Origin: Actinomycetes bacterium
Lineage (GTDB): Bacteria; Actinomycetota; Thermoleophilia; BMS3ABIN01
Assembly: GCA_021790115.1 (NCBI GenBank)
Contig: JAJYIM010000020.1
Location: 1 to 38,384, forward strand
DNA length: 38,384 nucleotides
Reading direction: 5' to 3'
Shown: piece by piece, positions 15,597 to 22,357 of the stretch
Layout: every line of letters starts with the position of its first letter
Numbering within the stretch: position 1 is the first letter of the stretch
Notes under the pieces: model-generated
Told to the model about the DNA's origin: nothing
Database searches by the model: none
Seen by the model: the letters and a program-made list of their open reading frames with translations, nothing else
Made by a program: the position numbers and the translations under genes

Positions 15597-16847
15597 TCAG
15601 GAGAAAAAGCTGGTCGCAACAAGCATCAGGCTAAGCAGGATTAGCGCCGCTGTGGTCACGCCCGCTACGAGGTTGTAGCGCCTGGTGTTTGCGTACTTGC
15701 CCATGATGGCGCGATCGTTAACGATTACCATGACAAAAATGAGGATGAAGGGAAGCAGAATGCCGTTCACATCCTGAGCCAGGTACATAATTTTCAGCAG
15801 TGGCAGGTCGGGGATCATGGCTACCAGGGCTCCAAAAATAACGGAGAAGGTAAACAGCCCGTGGAACCAGGGGGCTTCACGGAACCTGCGGTTGACGCCG
15901 GCCTCAAAGCCAAGGGCTTCGCAGATGGCATAGGCTGTCGCCAGCGGCAGGATGCCGGCCGCCAGCACCGATGCATTCAGCAGGCCGAAGGCAAACAGGG
16001 TGGAAGCAAAACGCCCCGCCAGCGGCGCCAGGGCCTGCGCCGCCTGGTCCGCGGTGTCAATGCTGCCACCTGTGTGAAATATGGTTGCCGCGCAGGCGAG
16101 GATAATAAAGAGCGCCACGACATCGGTAATAATCGCGCCGATGATGACCTCGGTCTTGGTGTAACGGAAATGCCTGATGGAGATGCCTTTGTCGACAACG
16201 TAGGCCTGAATAAAAAACTGGCCCCAGGGAGTGATGGTGGTGCCGATCACGGCGATAAACAGAAGGATATAGCCGCTGTTTAGCTGAAAGGATGGCACCA
16301 CTGTATCGTGAAGCGCCAGGCCCCAGTCGGGATGGGCAAGAAGTCCTGACAACACATAGGTCAGGTAAAAAGCGGAAAAAATCAGGAAGGCCCGCTCCGC
16401 AATCTTGTAAGAGCCGCGCACGACCAGCAGCCAGATGAAAACGGCGGCCAGGGGAACCGTGTAATATTTCGACGCCCCCAACAACTGGAAACCGGAGGCG
16501 ATGCCGGAATATTCGGAGATCGTCGTCGCCAGGTTGGCGACGAGCATGGCGCCCATGGCCAGCAGGGTCAGCTTCAGCCGGAAGCGCTCCCGGATAAGCG
16601 CCGCCAGGCCCTGGCCGGAGACAACCCCCATGCGCGCCCCCATTTCCTGAGTCACGGCCAGGCTGATGGTAATCAGGAGCAGCATCCAGAGCATGCTGTA
16701 GCCAAAGCGCGCCCCGGCCACCGAATAGGTGGCGATGCCTCCGGCGTCATTGTCAGCGTTTGCCGTTATCAGGCCGGGGCCGATGATGGCCAGGAATAGC
16801 AGCAGGCGTGTCTTGCCGATGCGGGGAATGACCTTCGGACGTTTCAC
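15597..16847 (-). CDS. Nramp-related (SLC11) divalent metal transporter, probably Mg2+ (NRMT type)
   Basis: 416 residues with about 11 membrane segments. Helix 1 reads GPGLITANADNDAGGIATYS. The canonical DPGN metal motif becomes DAGG with its Asp (Asp34) kept. In helix 6 the MPH motif is replaced by GTTITPWGQF. Classical Mn/Fe Nramp transporters use the Met of that motif to choose transition metals, and its loss is the hallmark of the Nramp-related Mg2+ transporters. The GTG start at 16847 is 7 bases after AGGAG, which overlaps the stop of the upstream sensor gene, so the two are coupled. Control by an M-box supports Mg2+ as the substrate. Confidence 0.93.
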   Translation of the reverse strand: MKRPKVIPRIGKTRLLLFLAIIGPGLITANADNDAGGIATYSVAGARFGYSMLWMLLLITISLAVTQEMGARMGVVSGQGLAALIRERFRLKLTLLAMGAMLVANLATTISEYSGIASGFQLLGASKYYTVPLAAVFIWLLVVRGSYKIAERAFLIFSAFYLTYVLSGLLAHPDWGLALHDTVVPSFQLNSGYILLFIAVIGTTITPWGQFFIQAYVVDKGISIRHFRYTKTEVIIGAIITDVVALFIILACAATIFHTGGSIDTADQAAQALAPLAGRFASTLFAFGLLNASVLAAGILPLATAYAICEALGFEAGVNRRFREAPWFHGLFTFSVIFGALVAMIPDLPLLKIMYLAQDVNGILLPFILIFVMVIVNDRAIMGKYANTRRYNLVAGVTTAALILLSLMLVATSFFS

Positions 16848-16856
16848 GGCAGGCTC

Positions 16857-18098
16857 CTAGCCGAAGATCTTCGGCAGTCGCTTTTTCCACTTCAGGGGCA
16901 AGATGAGGTCGATGGCGTCGTCGACCGTGATAATGCCACGCAGCTTGTTTTCCTCGTTGATCACCGGCACCGCCAACAGGTTGTACTTGGCTACCACCTG
17001 GGCAACCTCGTCCTGCGTGGCGTCGGTGTGGACGCTGATCAGGTGGTGCTCCATGAATTCTTCCACCTTCTGATCCCGGCGGGCAAGGATCAGGTCGCGC
17101 AGGGAAAATACCCCCACAAGGTGCCCGTCTTCGTCAACGACATACATGTAATAAATAGTCTCGGCGCCCGGCTCCAGCTCGCGCAGCCTGCCGATGGCCG
17201 CGCCGGCGGTCATGCCGGGCGGCAGCGCCACATACTCGGTAGTCATGATGCCGCCGGCCGTGTCTTCCTCGTAACGGAGCAGCTGCTTGACGTCGCGCGC
17301 TTCCTTGCGCCGCATGCTGGCCAGCAGTTTCGCTGCTTTTTCTTCCGGCAGGTCGGCCAGCAGGTCGGCGGCGTCGTCAGGATCCATGTTGGAGAGGATG
17401 ATCGCCGCCTTGCGCTCGTCCATATCGTTGAGCAGGGCGGCCTGAAAGTGGGGATGCATCTCCTCGACAGTGTCGGCGGCCACTTCTGCCGCCAGCGATT
17501 CCACGACCGCCACGCGTTCCTCCGGCGAAAGCTCGTTGGCGATGTCGGCAATGTCGGCGGGATGAAGCAGCGCCAGCTTGTCATGCGTGACCTGCAGTTT
17601 CATGCCGGAGGCCTCGCCGCTGACCGGCTCCACTGTTTTCCAGTCCAGTAGGGTCGGCTGCACCCGGCGCGACAGCCGTTGCGCCAGCTTCGACAACCCC
17701 AGGCGGCGGAGAATGGCGCCGCTGCCGATGTCCACGCCCACAACCCGCAGGCTGCCGTTGGCGCGGGCCAGCTGCAGGTCATTAACCCGGATCAGTTTGT
17801 GGCCCTGTGTATCGACAATCTGCTTGTCAAGGATGTCGCCTGCGAGGAAGATCTCGTTTTCCGCCGGCTCAACTTCTTCCAGCTTGTCAAGCGGAAGCCG
17901 CAGCAGGGTCTGGGACTCCTCGAAGCTGCGCACCAGCTCCCAGGGAAGCAGCATTTTTTTGCGGCCGCTTTTGACGACCAGCTTGGTTGCGGATGGATAT
18001 TTGCGCTTCAGCGACACGACGATGTCGTCCAGCGAGCCCACCGGCTGGGACCGGGAGTCATTTACCTGCTGACCCAGAAGCTTGCTTAAAAAGAACAC
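16857..18098 (-). CDS. Soluble MgtE-like magnesium sensor (PRC barrels, MgtE-N, CBS pair)
   Basis: 413 residues with no membrane segment. Domains in order: a PRC-barrel (about 1-70, FFLSKLLGQQVNDSRSQPVG), a second PRC-like unit (about 85-160, DILDKQIVDTQGHKLIRVNDLQLAR), the MgtE N-terminal superhelix (about 185-290, LHPADIADIANELSPEERVAVVESL ... ILSNMDPDDAADLLADLPEEKAAKLLASM), and two CBS domains (about 295-405, starting DTAGGIMTTEYVALPPGMT). In MgtE the N and CBS domains bind Mg2+ and close the channel. Here the channel domain is absent and the next gene encodes a permease. The start is GTG 18098, 5 bases after AGGAGG; the longer frame to 18173 is not protein-like. Confidence 0.94.
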   Translation of the reverse strand: MFFLSKLLGQQVNDSRSQPVGSLDDIVVSLKRKYPSATKLVVKSGRKKMLLPWELVRSFEESQTLLRLPLDKLEEVEPAENEIFLAGDILDKQIVDTQGHKLIRVNDLQLARANGSLRVVGVDIGSGAILRRLGLSKLAQRLSRRVQPTLLDWKTVEPVSGEASGMKLQVTHDKLALLHPADIADIANELSPEERVAVVESLAAEVAADTVEEMHPHFQAALLNDMDERKAAIILSNMDPDDAADLLADLPEEKAAKLLASMRRKEARDVKQLLRYEEDTAGGIMTTEYVALPPGMTAGAAIGRLRELEPGAETIYYMYVVDEDGHLVGVFSLRDLILARRDQKVEEFMEHHLISVHTDATQDEVAQVVAKYNLLAVPVINEENKLRGIITVDDAIDLILPLKWKKRLPKIFG

Positions 18099-18178
18099 CT
18101 TTTCCTCCTGCTGCGGGCAGCCCGCATTTCCACCGCCAAGGCAGTGCGGGCTCAGACGCCTTACCCGCATCATTCAAT

Positions 18179-18203
18179 AAAAAAACCTTCCCGGGGGAAG
18201 GTT
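18179..18203 (-). terminator. Intrinsic terminator, expression platform of the M-box
   Basis: On the minus strand AACCTTCCC pairs with GGGAAGGTT, followed by seven U. It stands between the M-box aptamer and the sensor gene, about 80 bases before the start codon, as expected when Mg2+ binding to the aptamer causes early termination. Confidence 0.85.
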
Positions 18204-18330
18204 GTGGCGGGCGGCGCCATGAGACGGCATTGATCTTTGATCTGAAGCCGAACAAGCTCCGGATTCATGCCCGGGATGGGCCCGGTCAAAATCTGCAGGA
18301 GCGCCGCACTGGCATCATCAGCCTTCCCCA

Positions 18331-18485
18331 GCTCGTCCAAGCTTTGGCACAGCGCACCGTAGAGATTATTCTCAGCCGTCTCGGGCAGAACCTTACGCCG
18401 GTAATGCCTGTTCTACCCGTTGGGGTCTTTGGACCTTTCCGGGCAACGGCCTGTATCTGCGCTGGAGCCTCACCTAACGAGGATT
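18331..18485 (-). ncRNA. M-box (ykoK) magnesium riboswitch aptamer
   Basis: The minus strand carries the ykoK-leader hallmarks in order: CTCGTTAGGTGAGGCTCC, AGATACAGGCC, TGCCCGGAAAGGTCCAAAGA followed by CCCCAACGGGTAGAACAGG, then GCGTAAGGT, and finally GCCAAAGCTTGGACGAG. CTCGT at the 5' end pairs with ACGAG at the 3' end as P1. M-box RNAs bind several Mg2+ ions and lower expression of Mg2+ importers when Mg2+ is plentiful. The aptamer is followed by a terminator and then by the sensor and the Nramp-like permease. I matched the motifs by eye; a covariance search was not run. Confidence 0.9.
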
Positions 18486-18500
18486 GGCTGCTAACTGTTA

Positions 18501-18529
18501 AAACTAGTCCTGCAGCGGTGGAAAGTCAA
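18501..18529 (-). promoter_or_regulatory. Promoter of the magnesium unit
   Basis: The minus strand reads TTGACT (18524-18529), 17 bases, then TAGTTT (18501-18506), about 15 bases before the M-box begins. The -35 is good and the -10 is weak. Confidence 0.5.
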
Positions 18530-18575
18530 GGTAGCCCCGCCCAAAAGTTTACAAAAATAGCGAGGAGGCAGAACT

Positions 18576-18636
18576 TGCGCCGCCCATGGCCTTTGCAGCC
18601 GGCCGCAGCAGAATATGCTTTTTGAGATAGATTCTA
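18576..18636. repeat. Right half of a family A element (copy 4)
   Basis: Matches the right half of copy 1 (CGCCCATGG, CTTTGCAG, CGGCCGCAGCAGAATA) but ends TGCTTTTTGAGATAGATTCTA, the other type of outer end. Its last bases form the TAG stop codon of yjbQ (18634-18636). Confidence 0.8.
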
Positions 18637-19053
18637 CGTGGCGGGATTGTCAGGGGCCGGCGCCGGGAATATCCGGATTGCCACTCTGCGGGAACGGGGG
18701 CCGTCAAACTCGCAAAAGTATACCGACTGCCATGTTCCCAGCACAGGCCGGCCTTTCTCGATCATGATGACAACTGAGCTGCCGGTCAGTGTCGCCTTGA
18801 TATGCGCGGCTGCATTGCCCTCCAGATGCCCGTAATCGTTGTCCCAGGGAACCAGCCTGTCGAGCTGTGCGGCGATGTCCAGCCGGACAGCCGGGTCGGC
18901 GCCCTCGTTGATGGTGACGCCGGCAGTTGTATGGGGGACGTAAACGACGCACAGCCCTGACGAAGCCCCGCCGGCCGCGACAGCGTCCTGCACCCGGCCG
19001 GTGATGTCAATCAGCTCAGTGCGCCTGCCGGTTGAGAGTCTTATCTCTTTCAT
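18634..19053 (-). CDS. yjbQ: YjbQ/UPF0047 family protein
   Basis: 139 residues with the family signature CVVYVPHTTAGVTINEGADPAVRLDI and the second motif DYGHLEGNAAAHIKATLTGSSVVIMIEKGRPVLGTWQSVYFCEFDGPRSRRV. The conserved His and Glu cluster forms a metal site. Some members have weak thiamine-phosphate synthase activity, but the cellular role is unsettled. Last gene of the SAM-hydrolase group, separated from the PAP2 gene by an inverted repeat. Its stop codon is formed by the tip of a family A repeat. Confidence 0.93.
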   Translation of the reverse strand: MKEIRLSTGRRTELIDITGRVQDAVAAGGASSGLCVVYVPHTTAGVTINEGADPAVRLDIAAQLDRLVPWDNDYGHLEGNAAAHIKATLTGSSVVIMIEKGRPVLGTWQSVYFCEFDGPRSRRVAIRIFPAPAPDNPAT

Positions 19054-19065
19054 TCAAACCCCGGG

Positions 19066-19200
19066 TCCGGGTTCAATGGTTCAAAGTTAGCCGACCGCTG
19101 GTAAAGCTCCTGCTGGTTGTGCACGGCTGCGGAAAATCTTTATCTCCCATCTTCCCGGTATTTTAACCAGCAACTTGGAACTTTGAACTTGGAGCCCGGA
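19066..19200. repeat. Imperfect inverted repeat filling the yjbQ/PAP2 gap
   Basis: TCCGGGTTCAATGGTTCAAAGTT (19066-19088 region) is complementary to the stretch AACTTTGAACTTGGAGCCCGGA (19179-19200) with a few mismatches and one gap. The arms occupy the two edges of the 148-bp intergenic space. It is a different sequence from the family A element and from the thrS palindrome. Confidence 0.6.
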
Positions 19201-19201
19201 A

Positions 19202-19786
19202 CTATTTCAATATCAGCGCCGCCGCTCCCCCGGCCGCCAGCCCTACCAGCATGCCGGCCAGGGCATCGGAAGGATAATGGACCCCTACGTAGACTCTTGA
19301 CAACGACATCAACAGCGCCAGGCCATAGAAAAACGGGAACAACGGCGGAAAGTAAAGGCTAAAAACACCGGCGGCGGCAAACGACATGGCTGCGTGGGAA
19401 GATGGAAAGGACCTGCTTGAGGGAACCCGCACCAGCGGTTTGAGCGCCCGGCTGGGATTAACCGGCCGATTGCGCCGCAGAACCAGTTTTATGGCAAAAT
19501 TCAGAAGCAATGTCAAATAAACAAGTGCCGTGACAGCGGCAATCAGCCCTCTTCCCCGGCCGGCGCCCGCCAGCCAGAATACAACCGCCAATTCGATCCA
19601 GAAAAGCCCCCAGTTTCCGGCGAGCGTAAACACGATCAGCGCAGCCTGCAAAGGACGCCAGTGGCCCCTGGTGCGCAGGGCAACGAACAGGCGCCGGTCA
19701 AGGTTGCCCCGTTGCCCATTTACCGGCGCTGCGCCGGCTAGGGCATCCTGGTGTGTTTCACTTTTCCCGGGATTTGTGCTCATCAT
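19202..19786 (-). CDS. PAP2-family membrane phosphatase
   Basis: 194 residues with five or six hydrophobic segments. All three acid-phosphatase motifs are present: KLVLRRNRP, PSSRSFPSSHAAMSFA and SRVYVGVHYPSDALAG, the last two giving the catalytic His residues. Relatives dephosphorylate undecaprenyl pyrophosphate or phosphatidic acid at the membrane. The lipid substrate here is not known. Its ATG overlaps the stop of the DUF3343 gene (ATGATGA), so the pair is coupled. Confidence 0.93.
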   Translation of the reverse strand: MMSTNPGKSETHQDALAGAAPVNGQRGNLDRRLFVALRTRGHWRPLQAALIVFTLAGNWGLFWIELAVVFWLAGAGRGRGLIAAVTALVYLTLLLNFAIKLVLRRNRPVNPSRALKPLVRVPSSRSFPSSHAAMSFAAAGVFSLYFPPLFPFFYGLALLMSLSRVYVGVHYPSDALAGMLVGLAAGGAAALILK

Positions 19787-20034
19787 AAGTCAGGCGCAAA
19801 CGTTTCGAAGTCAAGCCCGGCTTTCTCCAGCAGCAGAGAAATTTCCTGCTCATCGGCACGGAGCGCCTCAATGGCCAGGCCGCACAGCGTGGCTGCCGCC
19901 TGCGGGGGCCGCGGAACCACATCGCACCAGAAGCCGGCGTCAATAATCGCCTCCTCCGCCTCCATGGCGGCATGAGTGGTATCAAACAAAAATATCACTG
20001 CAGCGCCTGGATCGATGTTTTCCCGGCCCGCCAA
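19783..20034 (-). CDS. DUF3343 family small protein
   Basis: 83 residues: AAVIFLFDTTHAAMEAEEAIIDAGFWCDVVPRPPQAAATLCGLAIEAL. This matches the pattern of DUF3343, a small family suggested elsewhere to carry sulfur or selenium: an FxxxHxAMxAE-type opening, then VPxP, and a Cys in place of the usual conserved cysteine segment (TLCGLAIEA). It starts at TTG 20034, 8 bases after the SAM hydrolase stop. The family assignment is by eye and the function is unproven. Confidence 0.75.
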   Translation of the reverse strand: MAGRENIDPGAAVIFLFDTTHAAMEAEEAIIDAGFWCDVVPRPPQAAATLCGLAIEALRADEQEISLLLEKAGLDFETFAPDL

Positions 20035-20042
20035 ATCCGGAG

Positions 20043-20855
20043 TCAGGCCGGCAGGGAAAATTTCATTTCGTCGCCAACCTGAATCTGAAAGATGTGGGCG
20101 GCGTTTCCCTGGTTGACGGAAAAGGAAATATTGTGGTATGAATCCTCAAAAATGAGCAAATGCTCCGGCTCCACGTCGCCATAAGCGTAAACAAAGGGAA
20201 CGAGCCAGCTTTCCTGGTCGTGGCTGACAAGAAGCGCCGAGCCGGCTTTGGCGCCGGCCTCCTCCAGCTGGTTGCGTTTCAGGTTAAGCTGCACATTGCC
20301 GAACCGGTCGATGTAAATAACTGAGGCCGTGACGGCGCCTTTTTCCACGACGGGAACCGGAAGCTCGATTTGCTGGAGGCTTTCCAGCGCCACGGGCGCT
20401 CCCAGGGAGGCGAGCCCCACTCCCAGGTAAATATGGGCAGCCACCGGCGCGAACAGGTCTCGCCCCTCGAAGGTTTTGCATACTTCCGGCAGGCTATAGG
20501 ACGAGCAGGCAAGCTCGACTGCTTCTGCGGGCCCGCCCAGTTCTTTTGTCGCCAGCGACAACAGGCCATTGTCAGGTCCGACGAGAAAACGGCCGCTCGC
20601 GGTGCGCAGGGCCAGGGGCCTGCGGCCGGAGCCAACCCCTGGATCGACCACTGCCAGGATGACGCTTTCCGGCATGTATGGCAGCGTGTTGGCAAGAATT
20701 AGCGCGCCGCCTTGTACATCGTGCCGGCGGACGCCATGCGTGATGTCGATGATTTCCACATCTGGAGCAATAGTTTTAATGACGCCATGGCAGGTGCCGA
20801 CAAAATCGTCGGTGTAGCCAAAATCGCTGAGAAATGTGATGAAGTTAACCGGCAT
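20043..20855 (-). CDS. SAM hydroxide adenosyltransferase (DUF62/fluorinase-like)
   Basis: Splits S-adenosylmethionine with water into adenosine and methionine; a close relative of fluorinase and chlorinase. 270 residues, a normal length. Motifs: FITFLSDFGYTDDFVGTCHGVI, IDITHGVRRHDVQGGALIL, ILAVVDPGVGSGRRPLAL, FLVGPDNGLLSLA and, in the C-terminal domain, VIYIDRFGNVQLNL. The Asp/Arg/His set in the second and third motifs is that of the hydrolases rather than halogenases. First gene of a four-gene group with DUF3343, PAP2 and yjbQ. Confidence 0.94.
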   Translation of the reverse strand: MPVNFITFLSDFGYTDDFVGTCHGVIKTIAPDVEIIDITHGVRRHDVQGGALILANTLPYMPESVILAVVDPGVGSGRRPLALRTASGRFLVGPDNGLLSLATKELGGPAEAVELACSSYSLPEVCKTFEGRDLFAPVAAHIYLGVGLASLGAPVALESLQQIELPVPVVEKGAVTASVIYIDRFGNVQLNLKRNQLEEAGAKAGSALLVSHDQESWLVPFVYAYGDVEPEHLLIFEDSYHNISFSVNQGNAAHIFQIQVGDEMKFSLPA

Positions 20856-20967
20856 GTCAAAATGTCATTTCTGTCCCTTGCCGCCCGCTCACCCAAAGCT
20901 GATGGCCATTCTGAGGCGCAGCACGACGGCAGGCTTTTTAAAATGTCGGCGGCCCGCCAACGCCGCT

Positions 20968-20973
20968 AGTATA
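20968..20973 (-). promoter_or_regulatory. -10 box of the SAM hydrolase group
   Basis: Minus-strand TATACT about 110 bases before the SAM hydrolase start, in the 301-bp divergent region shared with rpsF. No clear -35. Apart from this and the rpsF promoter and leader, I see nothing else in that region. Confidence 0.35.
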
Positions 20974-21043
20974 TAACAATACCCGCCAGGAACGCCTTTT
21001 TTCATTTGTCTGCCGGAGATTAATTTATTCCGTCCGCTGCTTC

Positions 21044-21052
21044 TGATATACT
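21044..21052 (+). promoter_or_regulatory. Extended -10 promoter of the rpsF operon
   Basis: TGATATACT (TGnTATACT), about 105 bases before rpsF. The -35 position is poor (TTTATT). The leader that follows can pair GGCGCCCCA (21085-21093) with TGGGGCC (21133-21139). It also holds a CCG triplet near that stem, loosely like the S6:S18-binding rpsF leaders. Confidence 0.45.
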
Positions 21053-21156
21053 GGCCCCTGTTACAGCAAGGACGCCATGGAAGCGGCGCCCCACATCTGA
21101 ATATCTCCCACTCCTGCTCCCTGCCTCCGGCATGGGGCCGTTTTAGACCGAAGGAG

Positions 21157-21471
21157 GTGATTGCCACGAGCAACTACGAAATCATGCTGCTGCTCAGCCC
21201 GGATTGCGAGCCGGAGCGCCGCACTGACATTATTGAGCGCATCAGGCAAACGGCCACGGCTGGCAAGGGCTCAGTCGACAATGTCGACGAATGGGGCAAA
21301 AAGCGGCTTTCTTACGAGATTAACCACACCCGCGACGCCCATTACTTTGTCATCACTCTCACCGCGTCGCCGGATGTGCTTGATGAGATCACGCGAGTCT
21401 TGAAGATAACCGATGAGGTCGTCCGGTTTATGCCGGTAAACCTCGGTGAAAAAGTAGCCAGTGAGAGCTAA
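21157..21471 (+). CDS. rpsF: 30S ribosomal protein S6
   Basis: SNYEIMLLLSPDCEPERRTDIIERI is the usual S6 opening, and WGKKRLSYEINHTRDAHYFVITL and VVRFMPVNLGEKV follow. About 100 residues. The only standard in-frame start is GTG at 21157, but it lies inside the AAGGAGGTGA ribosome binding site and cannot be read from it. The codon at the right distance (8 bases after GGAGG) and at the right place in the protein is ACG at 21166. I list the longer form and consider ACG the likelier start. First gene of rpsF-ssb-rpsR-DUF2232-rplI-dnaB. Confidence 0.96.
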   Translation: MIATSNYEIMLLLSPDCEPERRTDIIERIRQTATAGKGSVDNVDEWGKKRLSYEINHTRDAHYFVITLTASPDVLDEITRVLKITDEVVRFMPVNLGEKVASES

Positions 21472-21483
21472 AGGAGGCCAAAG

Positions 21484-21930
21484 ATGGCCAGCATTAACAG
21501 GGTGGTTTTGGTTGGCAATCTGACCCGCGACCCGGAGCTGAGGCAAACGCCCAGCGGCAAGTCCGTTTGCACCATGGGCCTGGCGGTCAATGACCGTTAC
21601 AAGAATGATGCCGGGGAATGGGTGGAGAAACCTAATTTCTTTGACATTGTCGCCTGGGGCGCCCAGGCGGAGAATTGCAGCCGTTATTTGAGCAAGGGGC
21701 GGCCGGTTGCCGTGGATGGCCGTCTAAGCTTCCGCTCCTGGGAGGCGCAGGACGGCAGCAAGCGCTCGAAGGTGGAGGTTGTCGCCACCTCCGTCCAGTT
21801 CCTGGGCTCGCGGGACGCTGCCCAGGCGGGGACGCCGGTGGCGGCCGGCGCGCCTTCAGGGCTGAACCCTGACACGTCGGACTTTGAGCCGCCGGCAGCC
21901 GCCGAAGGCGATGATGAAATACCGTTTTAA
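21484..21930 (+). CDS. ssb: Single-stranded DNA-binding protein
   Basis: 148 residues. The OB-fold covers about 1-110 (MASINRVVLVGNLTRDPELRQTPSGKSVCTMGLAVND ... FFDIVAWGAQAENCSRYLSKGRPVAVDGRLSFRSWEAQDGSKRSKVEVVA). A flexible linker leads to the acidic tip DEIPF, which docks partner proteins of replication and repair. It has an ideal AAAGGAGG site and lies 12 bases after rpsF. Confidence 0.97.
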   Translation: MASINRVVLVGNLTRDPELRQTPSGKSVCTMGLAVNDRYKNDAGEWVEKPNFFDIVAWGAQAENCSRYLSKGRPVAVDGRLSFRSWEAQDGSKRSKVEVVATSVQFLGSRDAAQAGTPVAAGAPSGLNPDTSDFEPPAAAEGDDEIPF

Positions 21931-22003
21931 AATGGCGAATGCTCCTGACGTGGAATGAGGGGATCAAGACGGACACAGGCCGGATGTTCGCCAATGCAGA
22001 ATA

Positions 22004-22033
22004 AAAATGTAATCAGGGAAAATGTAATCAGGG
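22004..22033 (+). repeat. Perfect tandem 15-mer before rpsR
   Basis: AAAATGTAATCAGGG occurs twice head to tail, directly upstream of the rpsR ribosome binding site. It may be a recent slippage duplication; each unit carries a CAGGG that faintly resembles a ribosome binding site. Confidence 0.7.
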
Positions 22034-22049
22034 AAAGGAATCTTCAATT

Positions 22050-22334
22050 ATGCCTGCATCATCAAGAGGAGGGCCCCGCAAGAACAGCGGCAAACGCCCG
22101 TCCTGGCGGAGCGGGGTCCAAGGCTCGCAGAGGCGCCGGTACTGCTACTTTTGCAAAGAAAAGATCGAGCAGATCGATTATAAGAATTACAATCAGTTAA
22201 GGCGTTTTGTCTCGGATCGCGGCAAGATCCGCGCGCGCCGGGTGACTGGCACATGCCGGCGCCACCAGCGCCAGCTTGCGATCGCCATCAAGCGCGCCCG
22301 CGAAATGGCGTTGCTGCCTTACGTGGCTCATTAG
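22050..22334 (+). CDS. rpsR: 30S ribosomal protein S18 (zinc-binding type)
   Basis: 94 residues with the S18 core [49 protein letters not shown]. The residues Cys-x-x-Cys ([10 protein letters not shown]), Cys and His (TGTCRRHQ) make this the zinc-binding C+ form. S18 pairs with S6 on the 30S platform. The N-terminal arm is long and basic. Intact. Confidence 0.97.
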   Translation: MPASSRGGPRKNSGKRPSWRSGVQGSQRRRYCYFCKEKIEQIDYKNYNQLRRFVSDRGKIRARRVTGTCRRHQRQLAIAIKRAREMALLPYVAH

Positions 22335-22357
22335 GCGCAGCCGGGTTCGGAGCTGTT

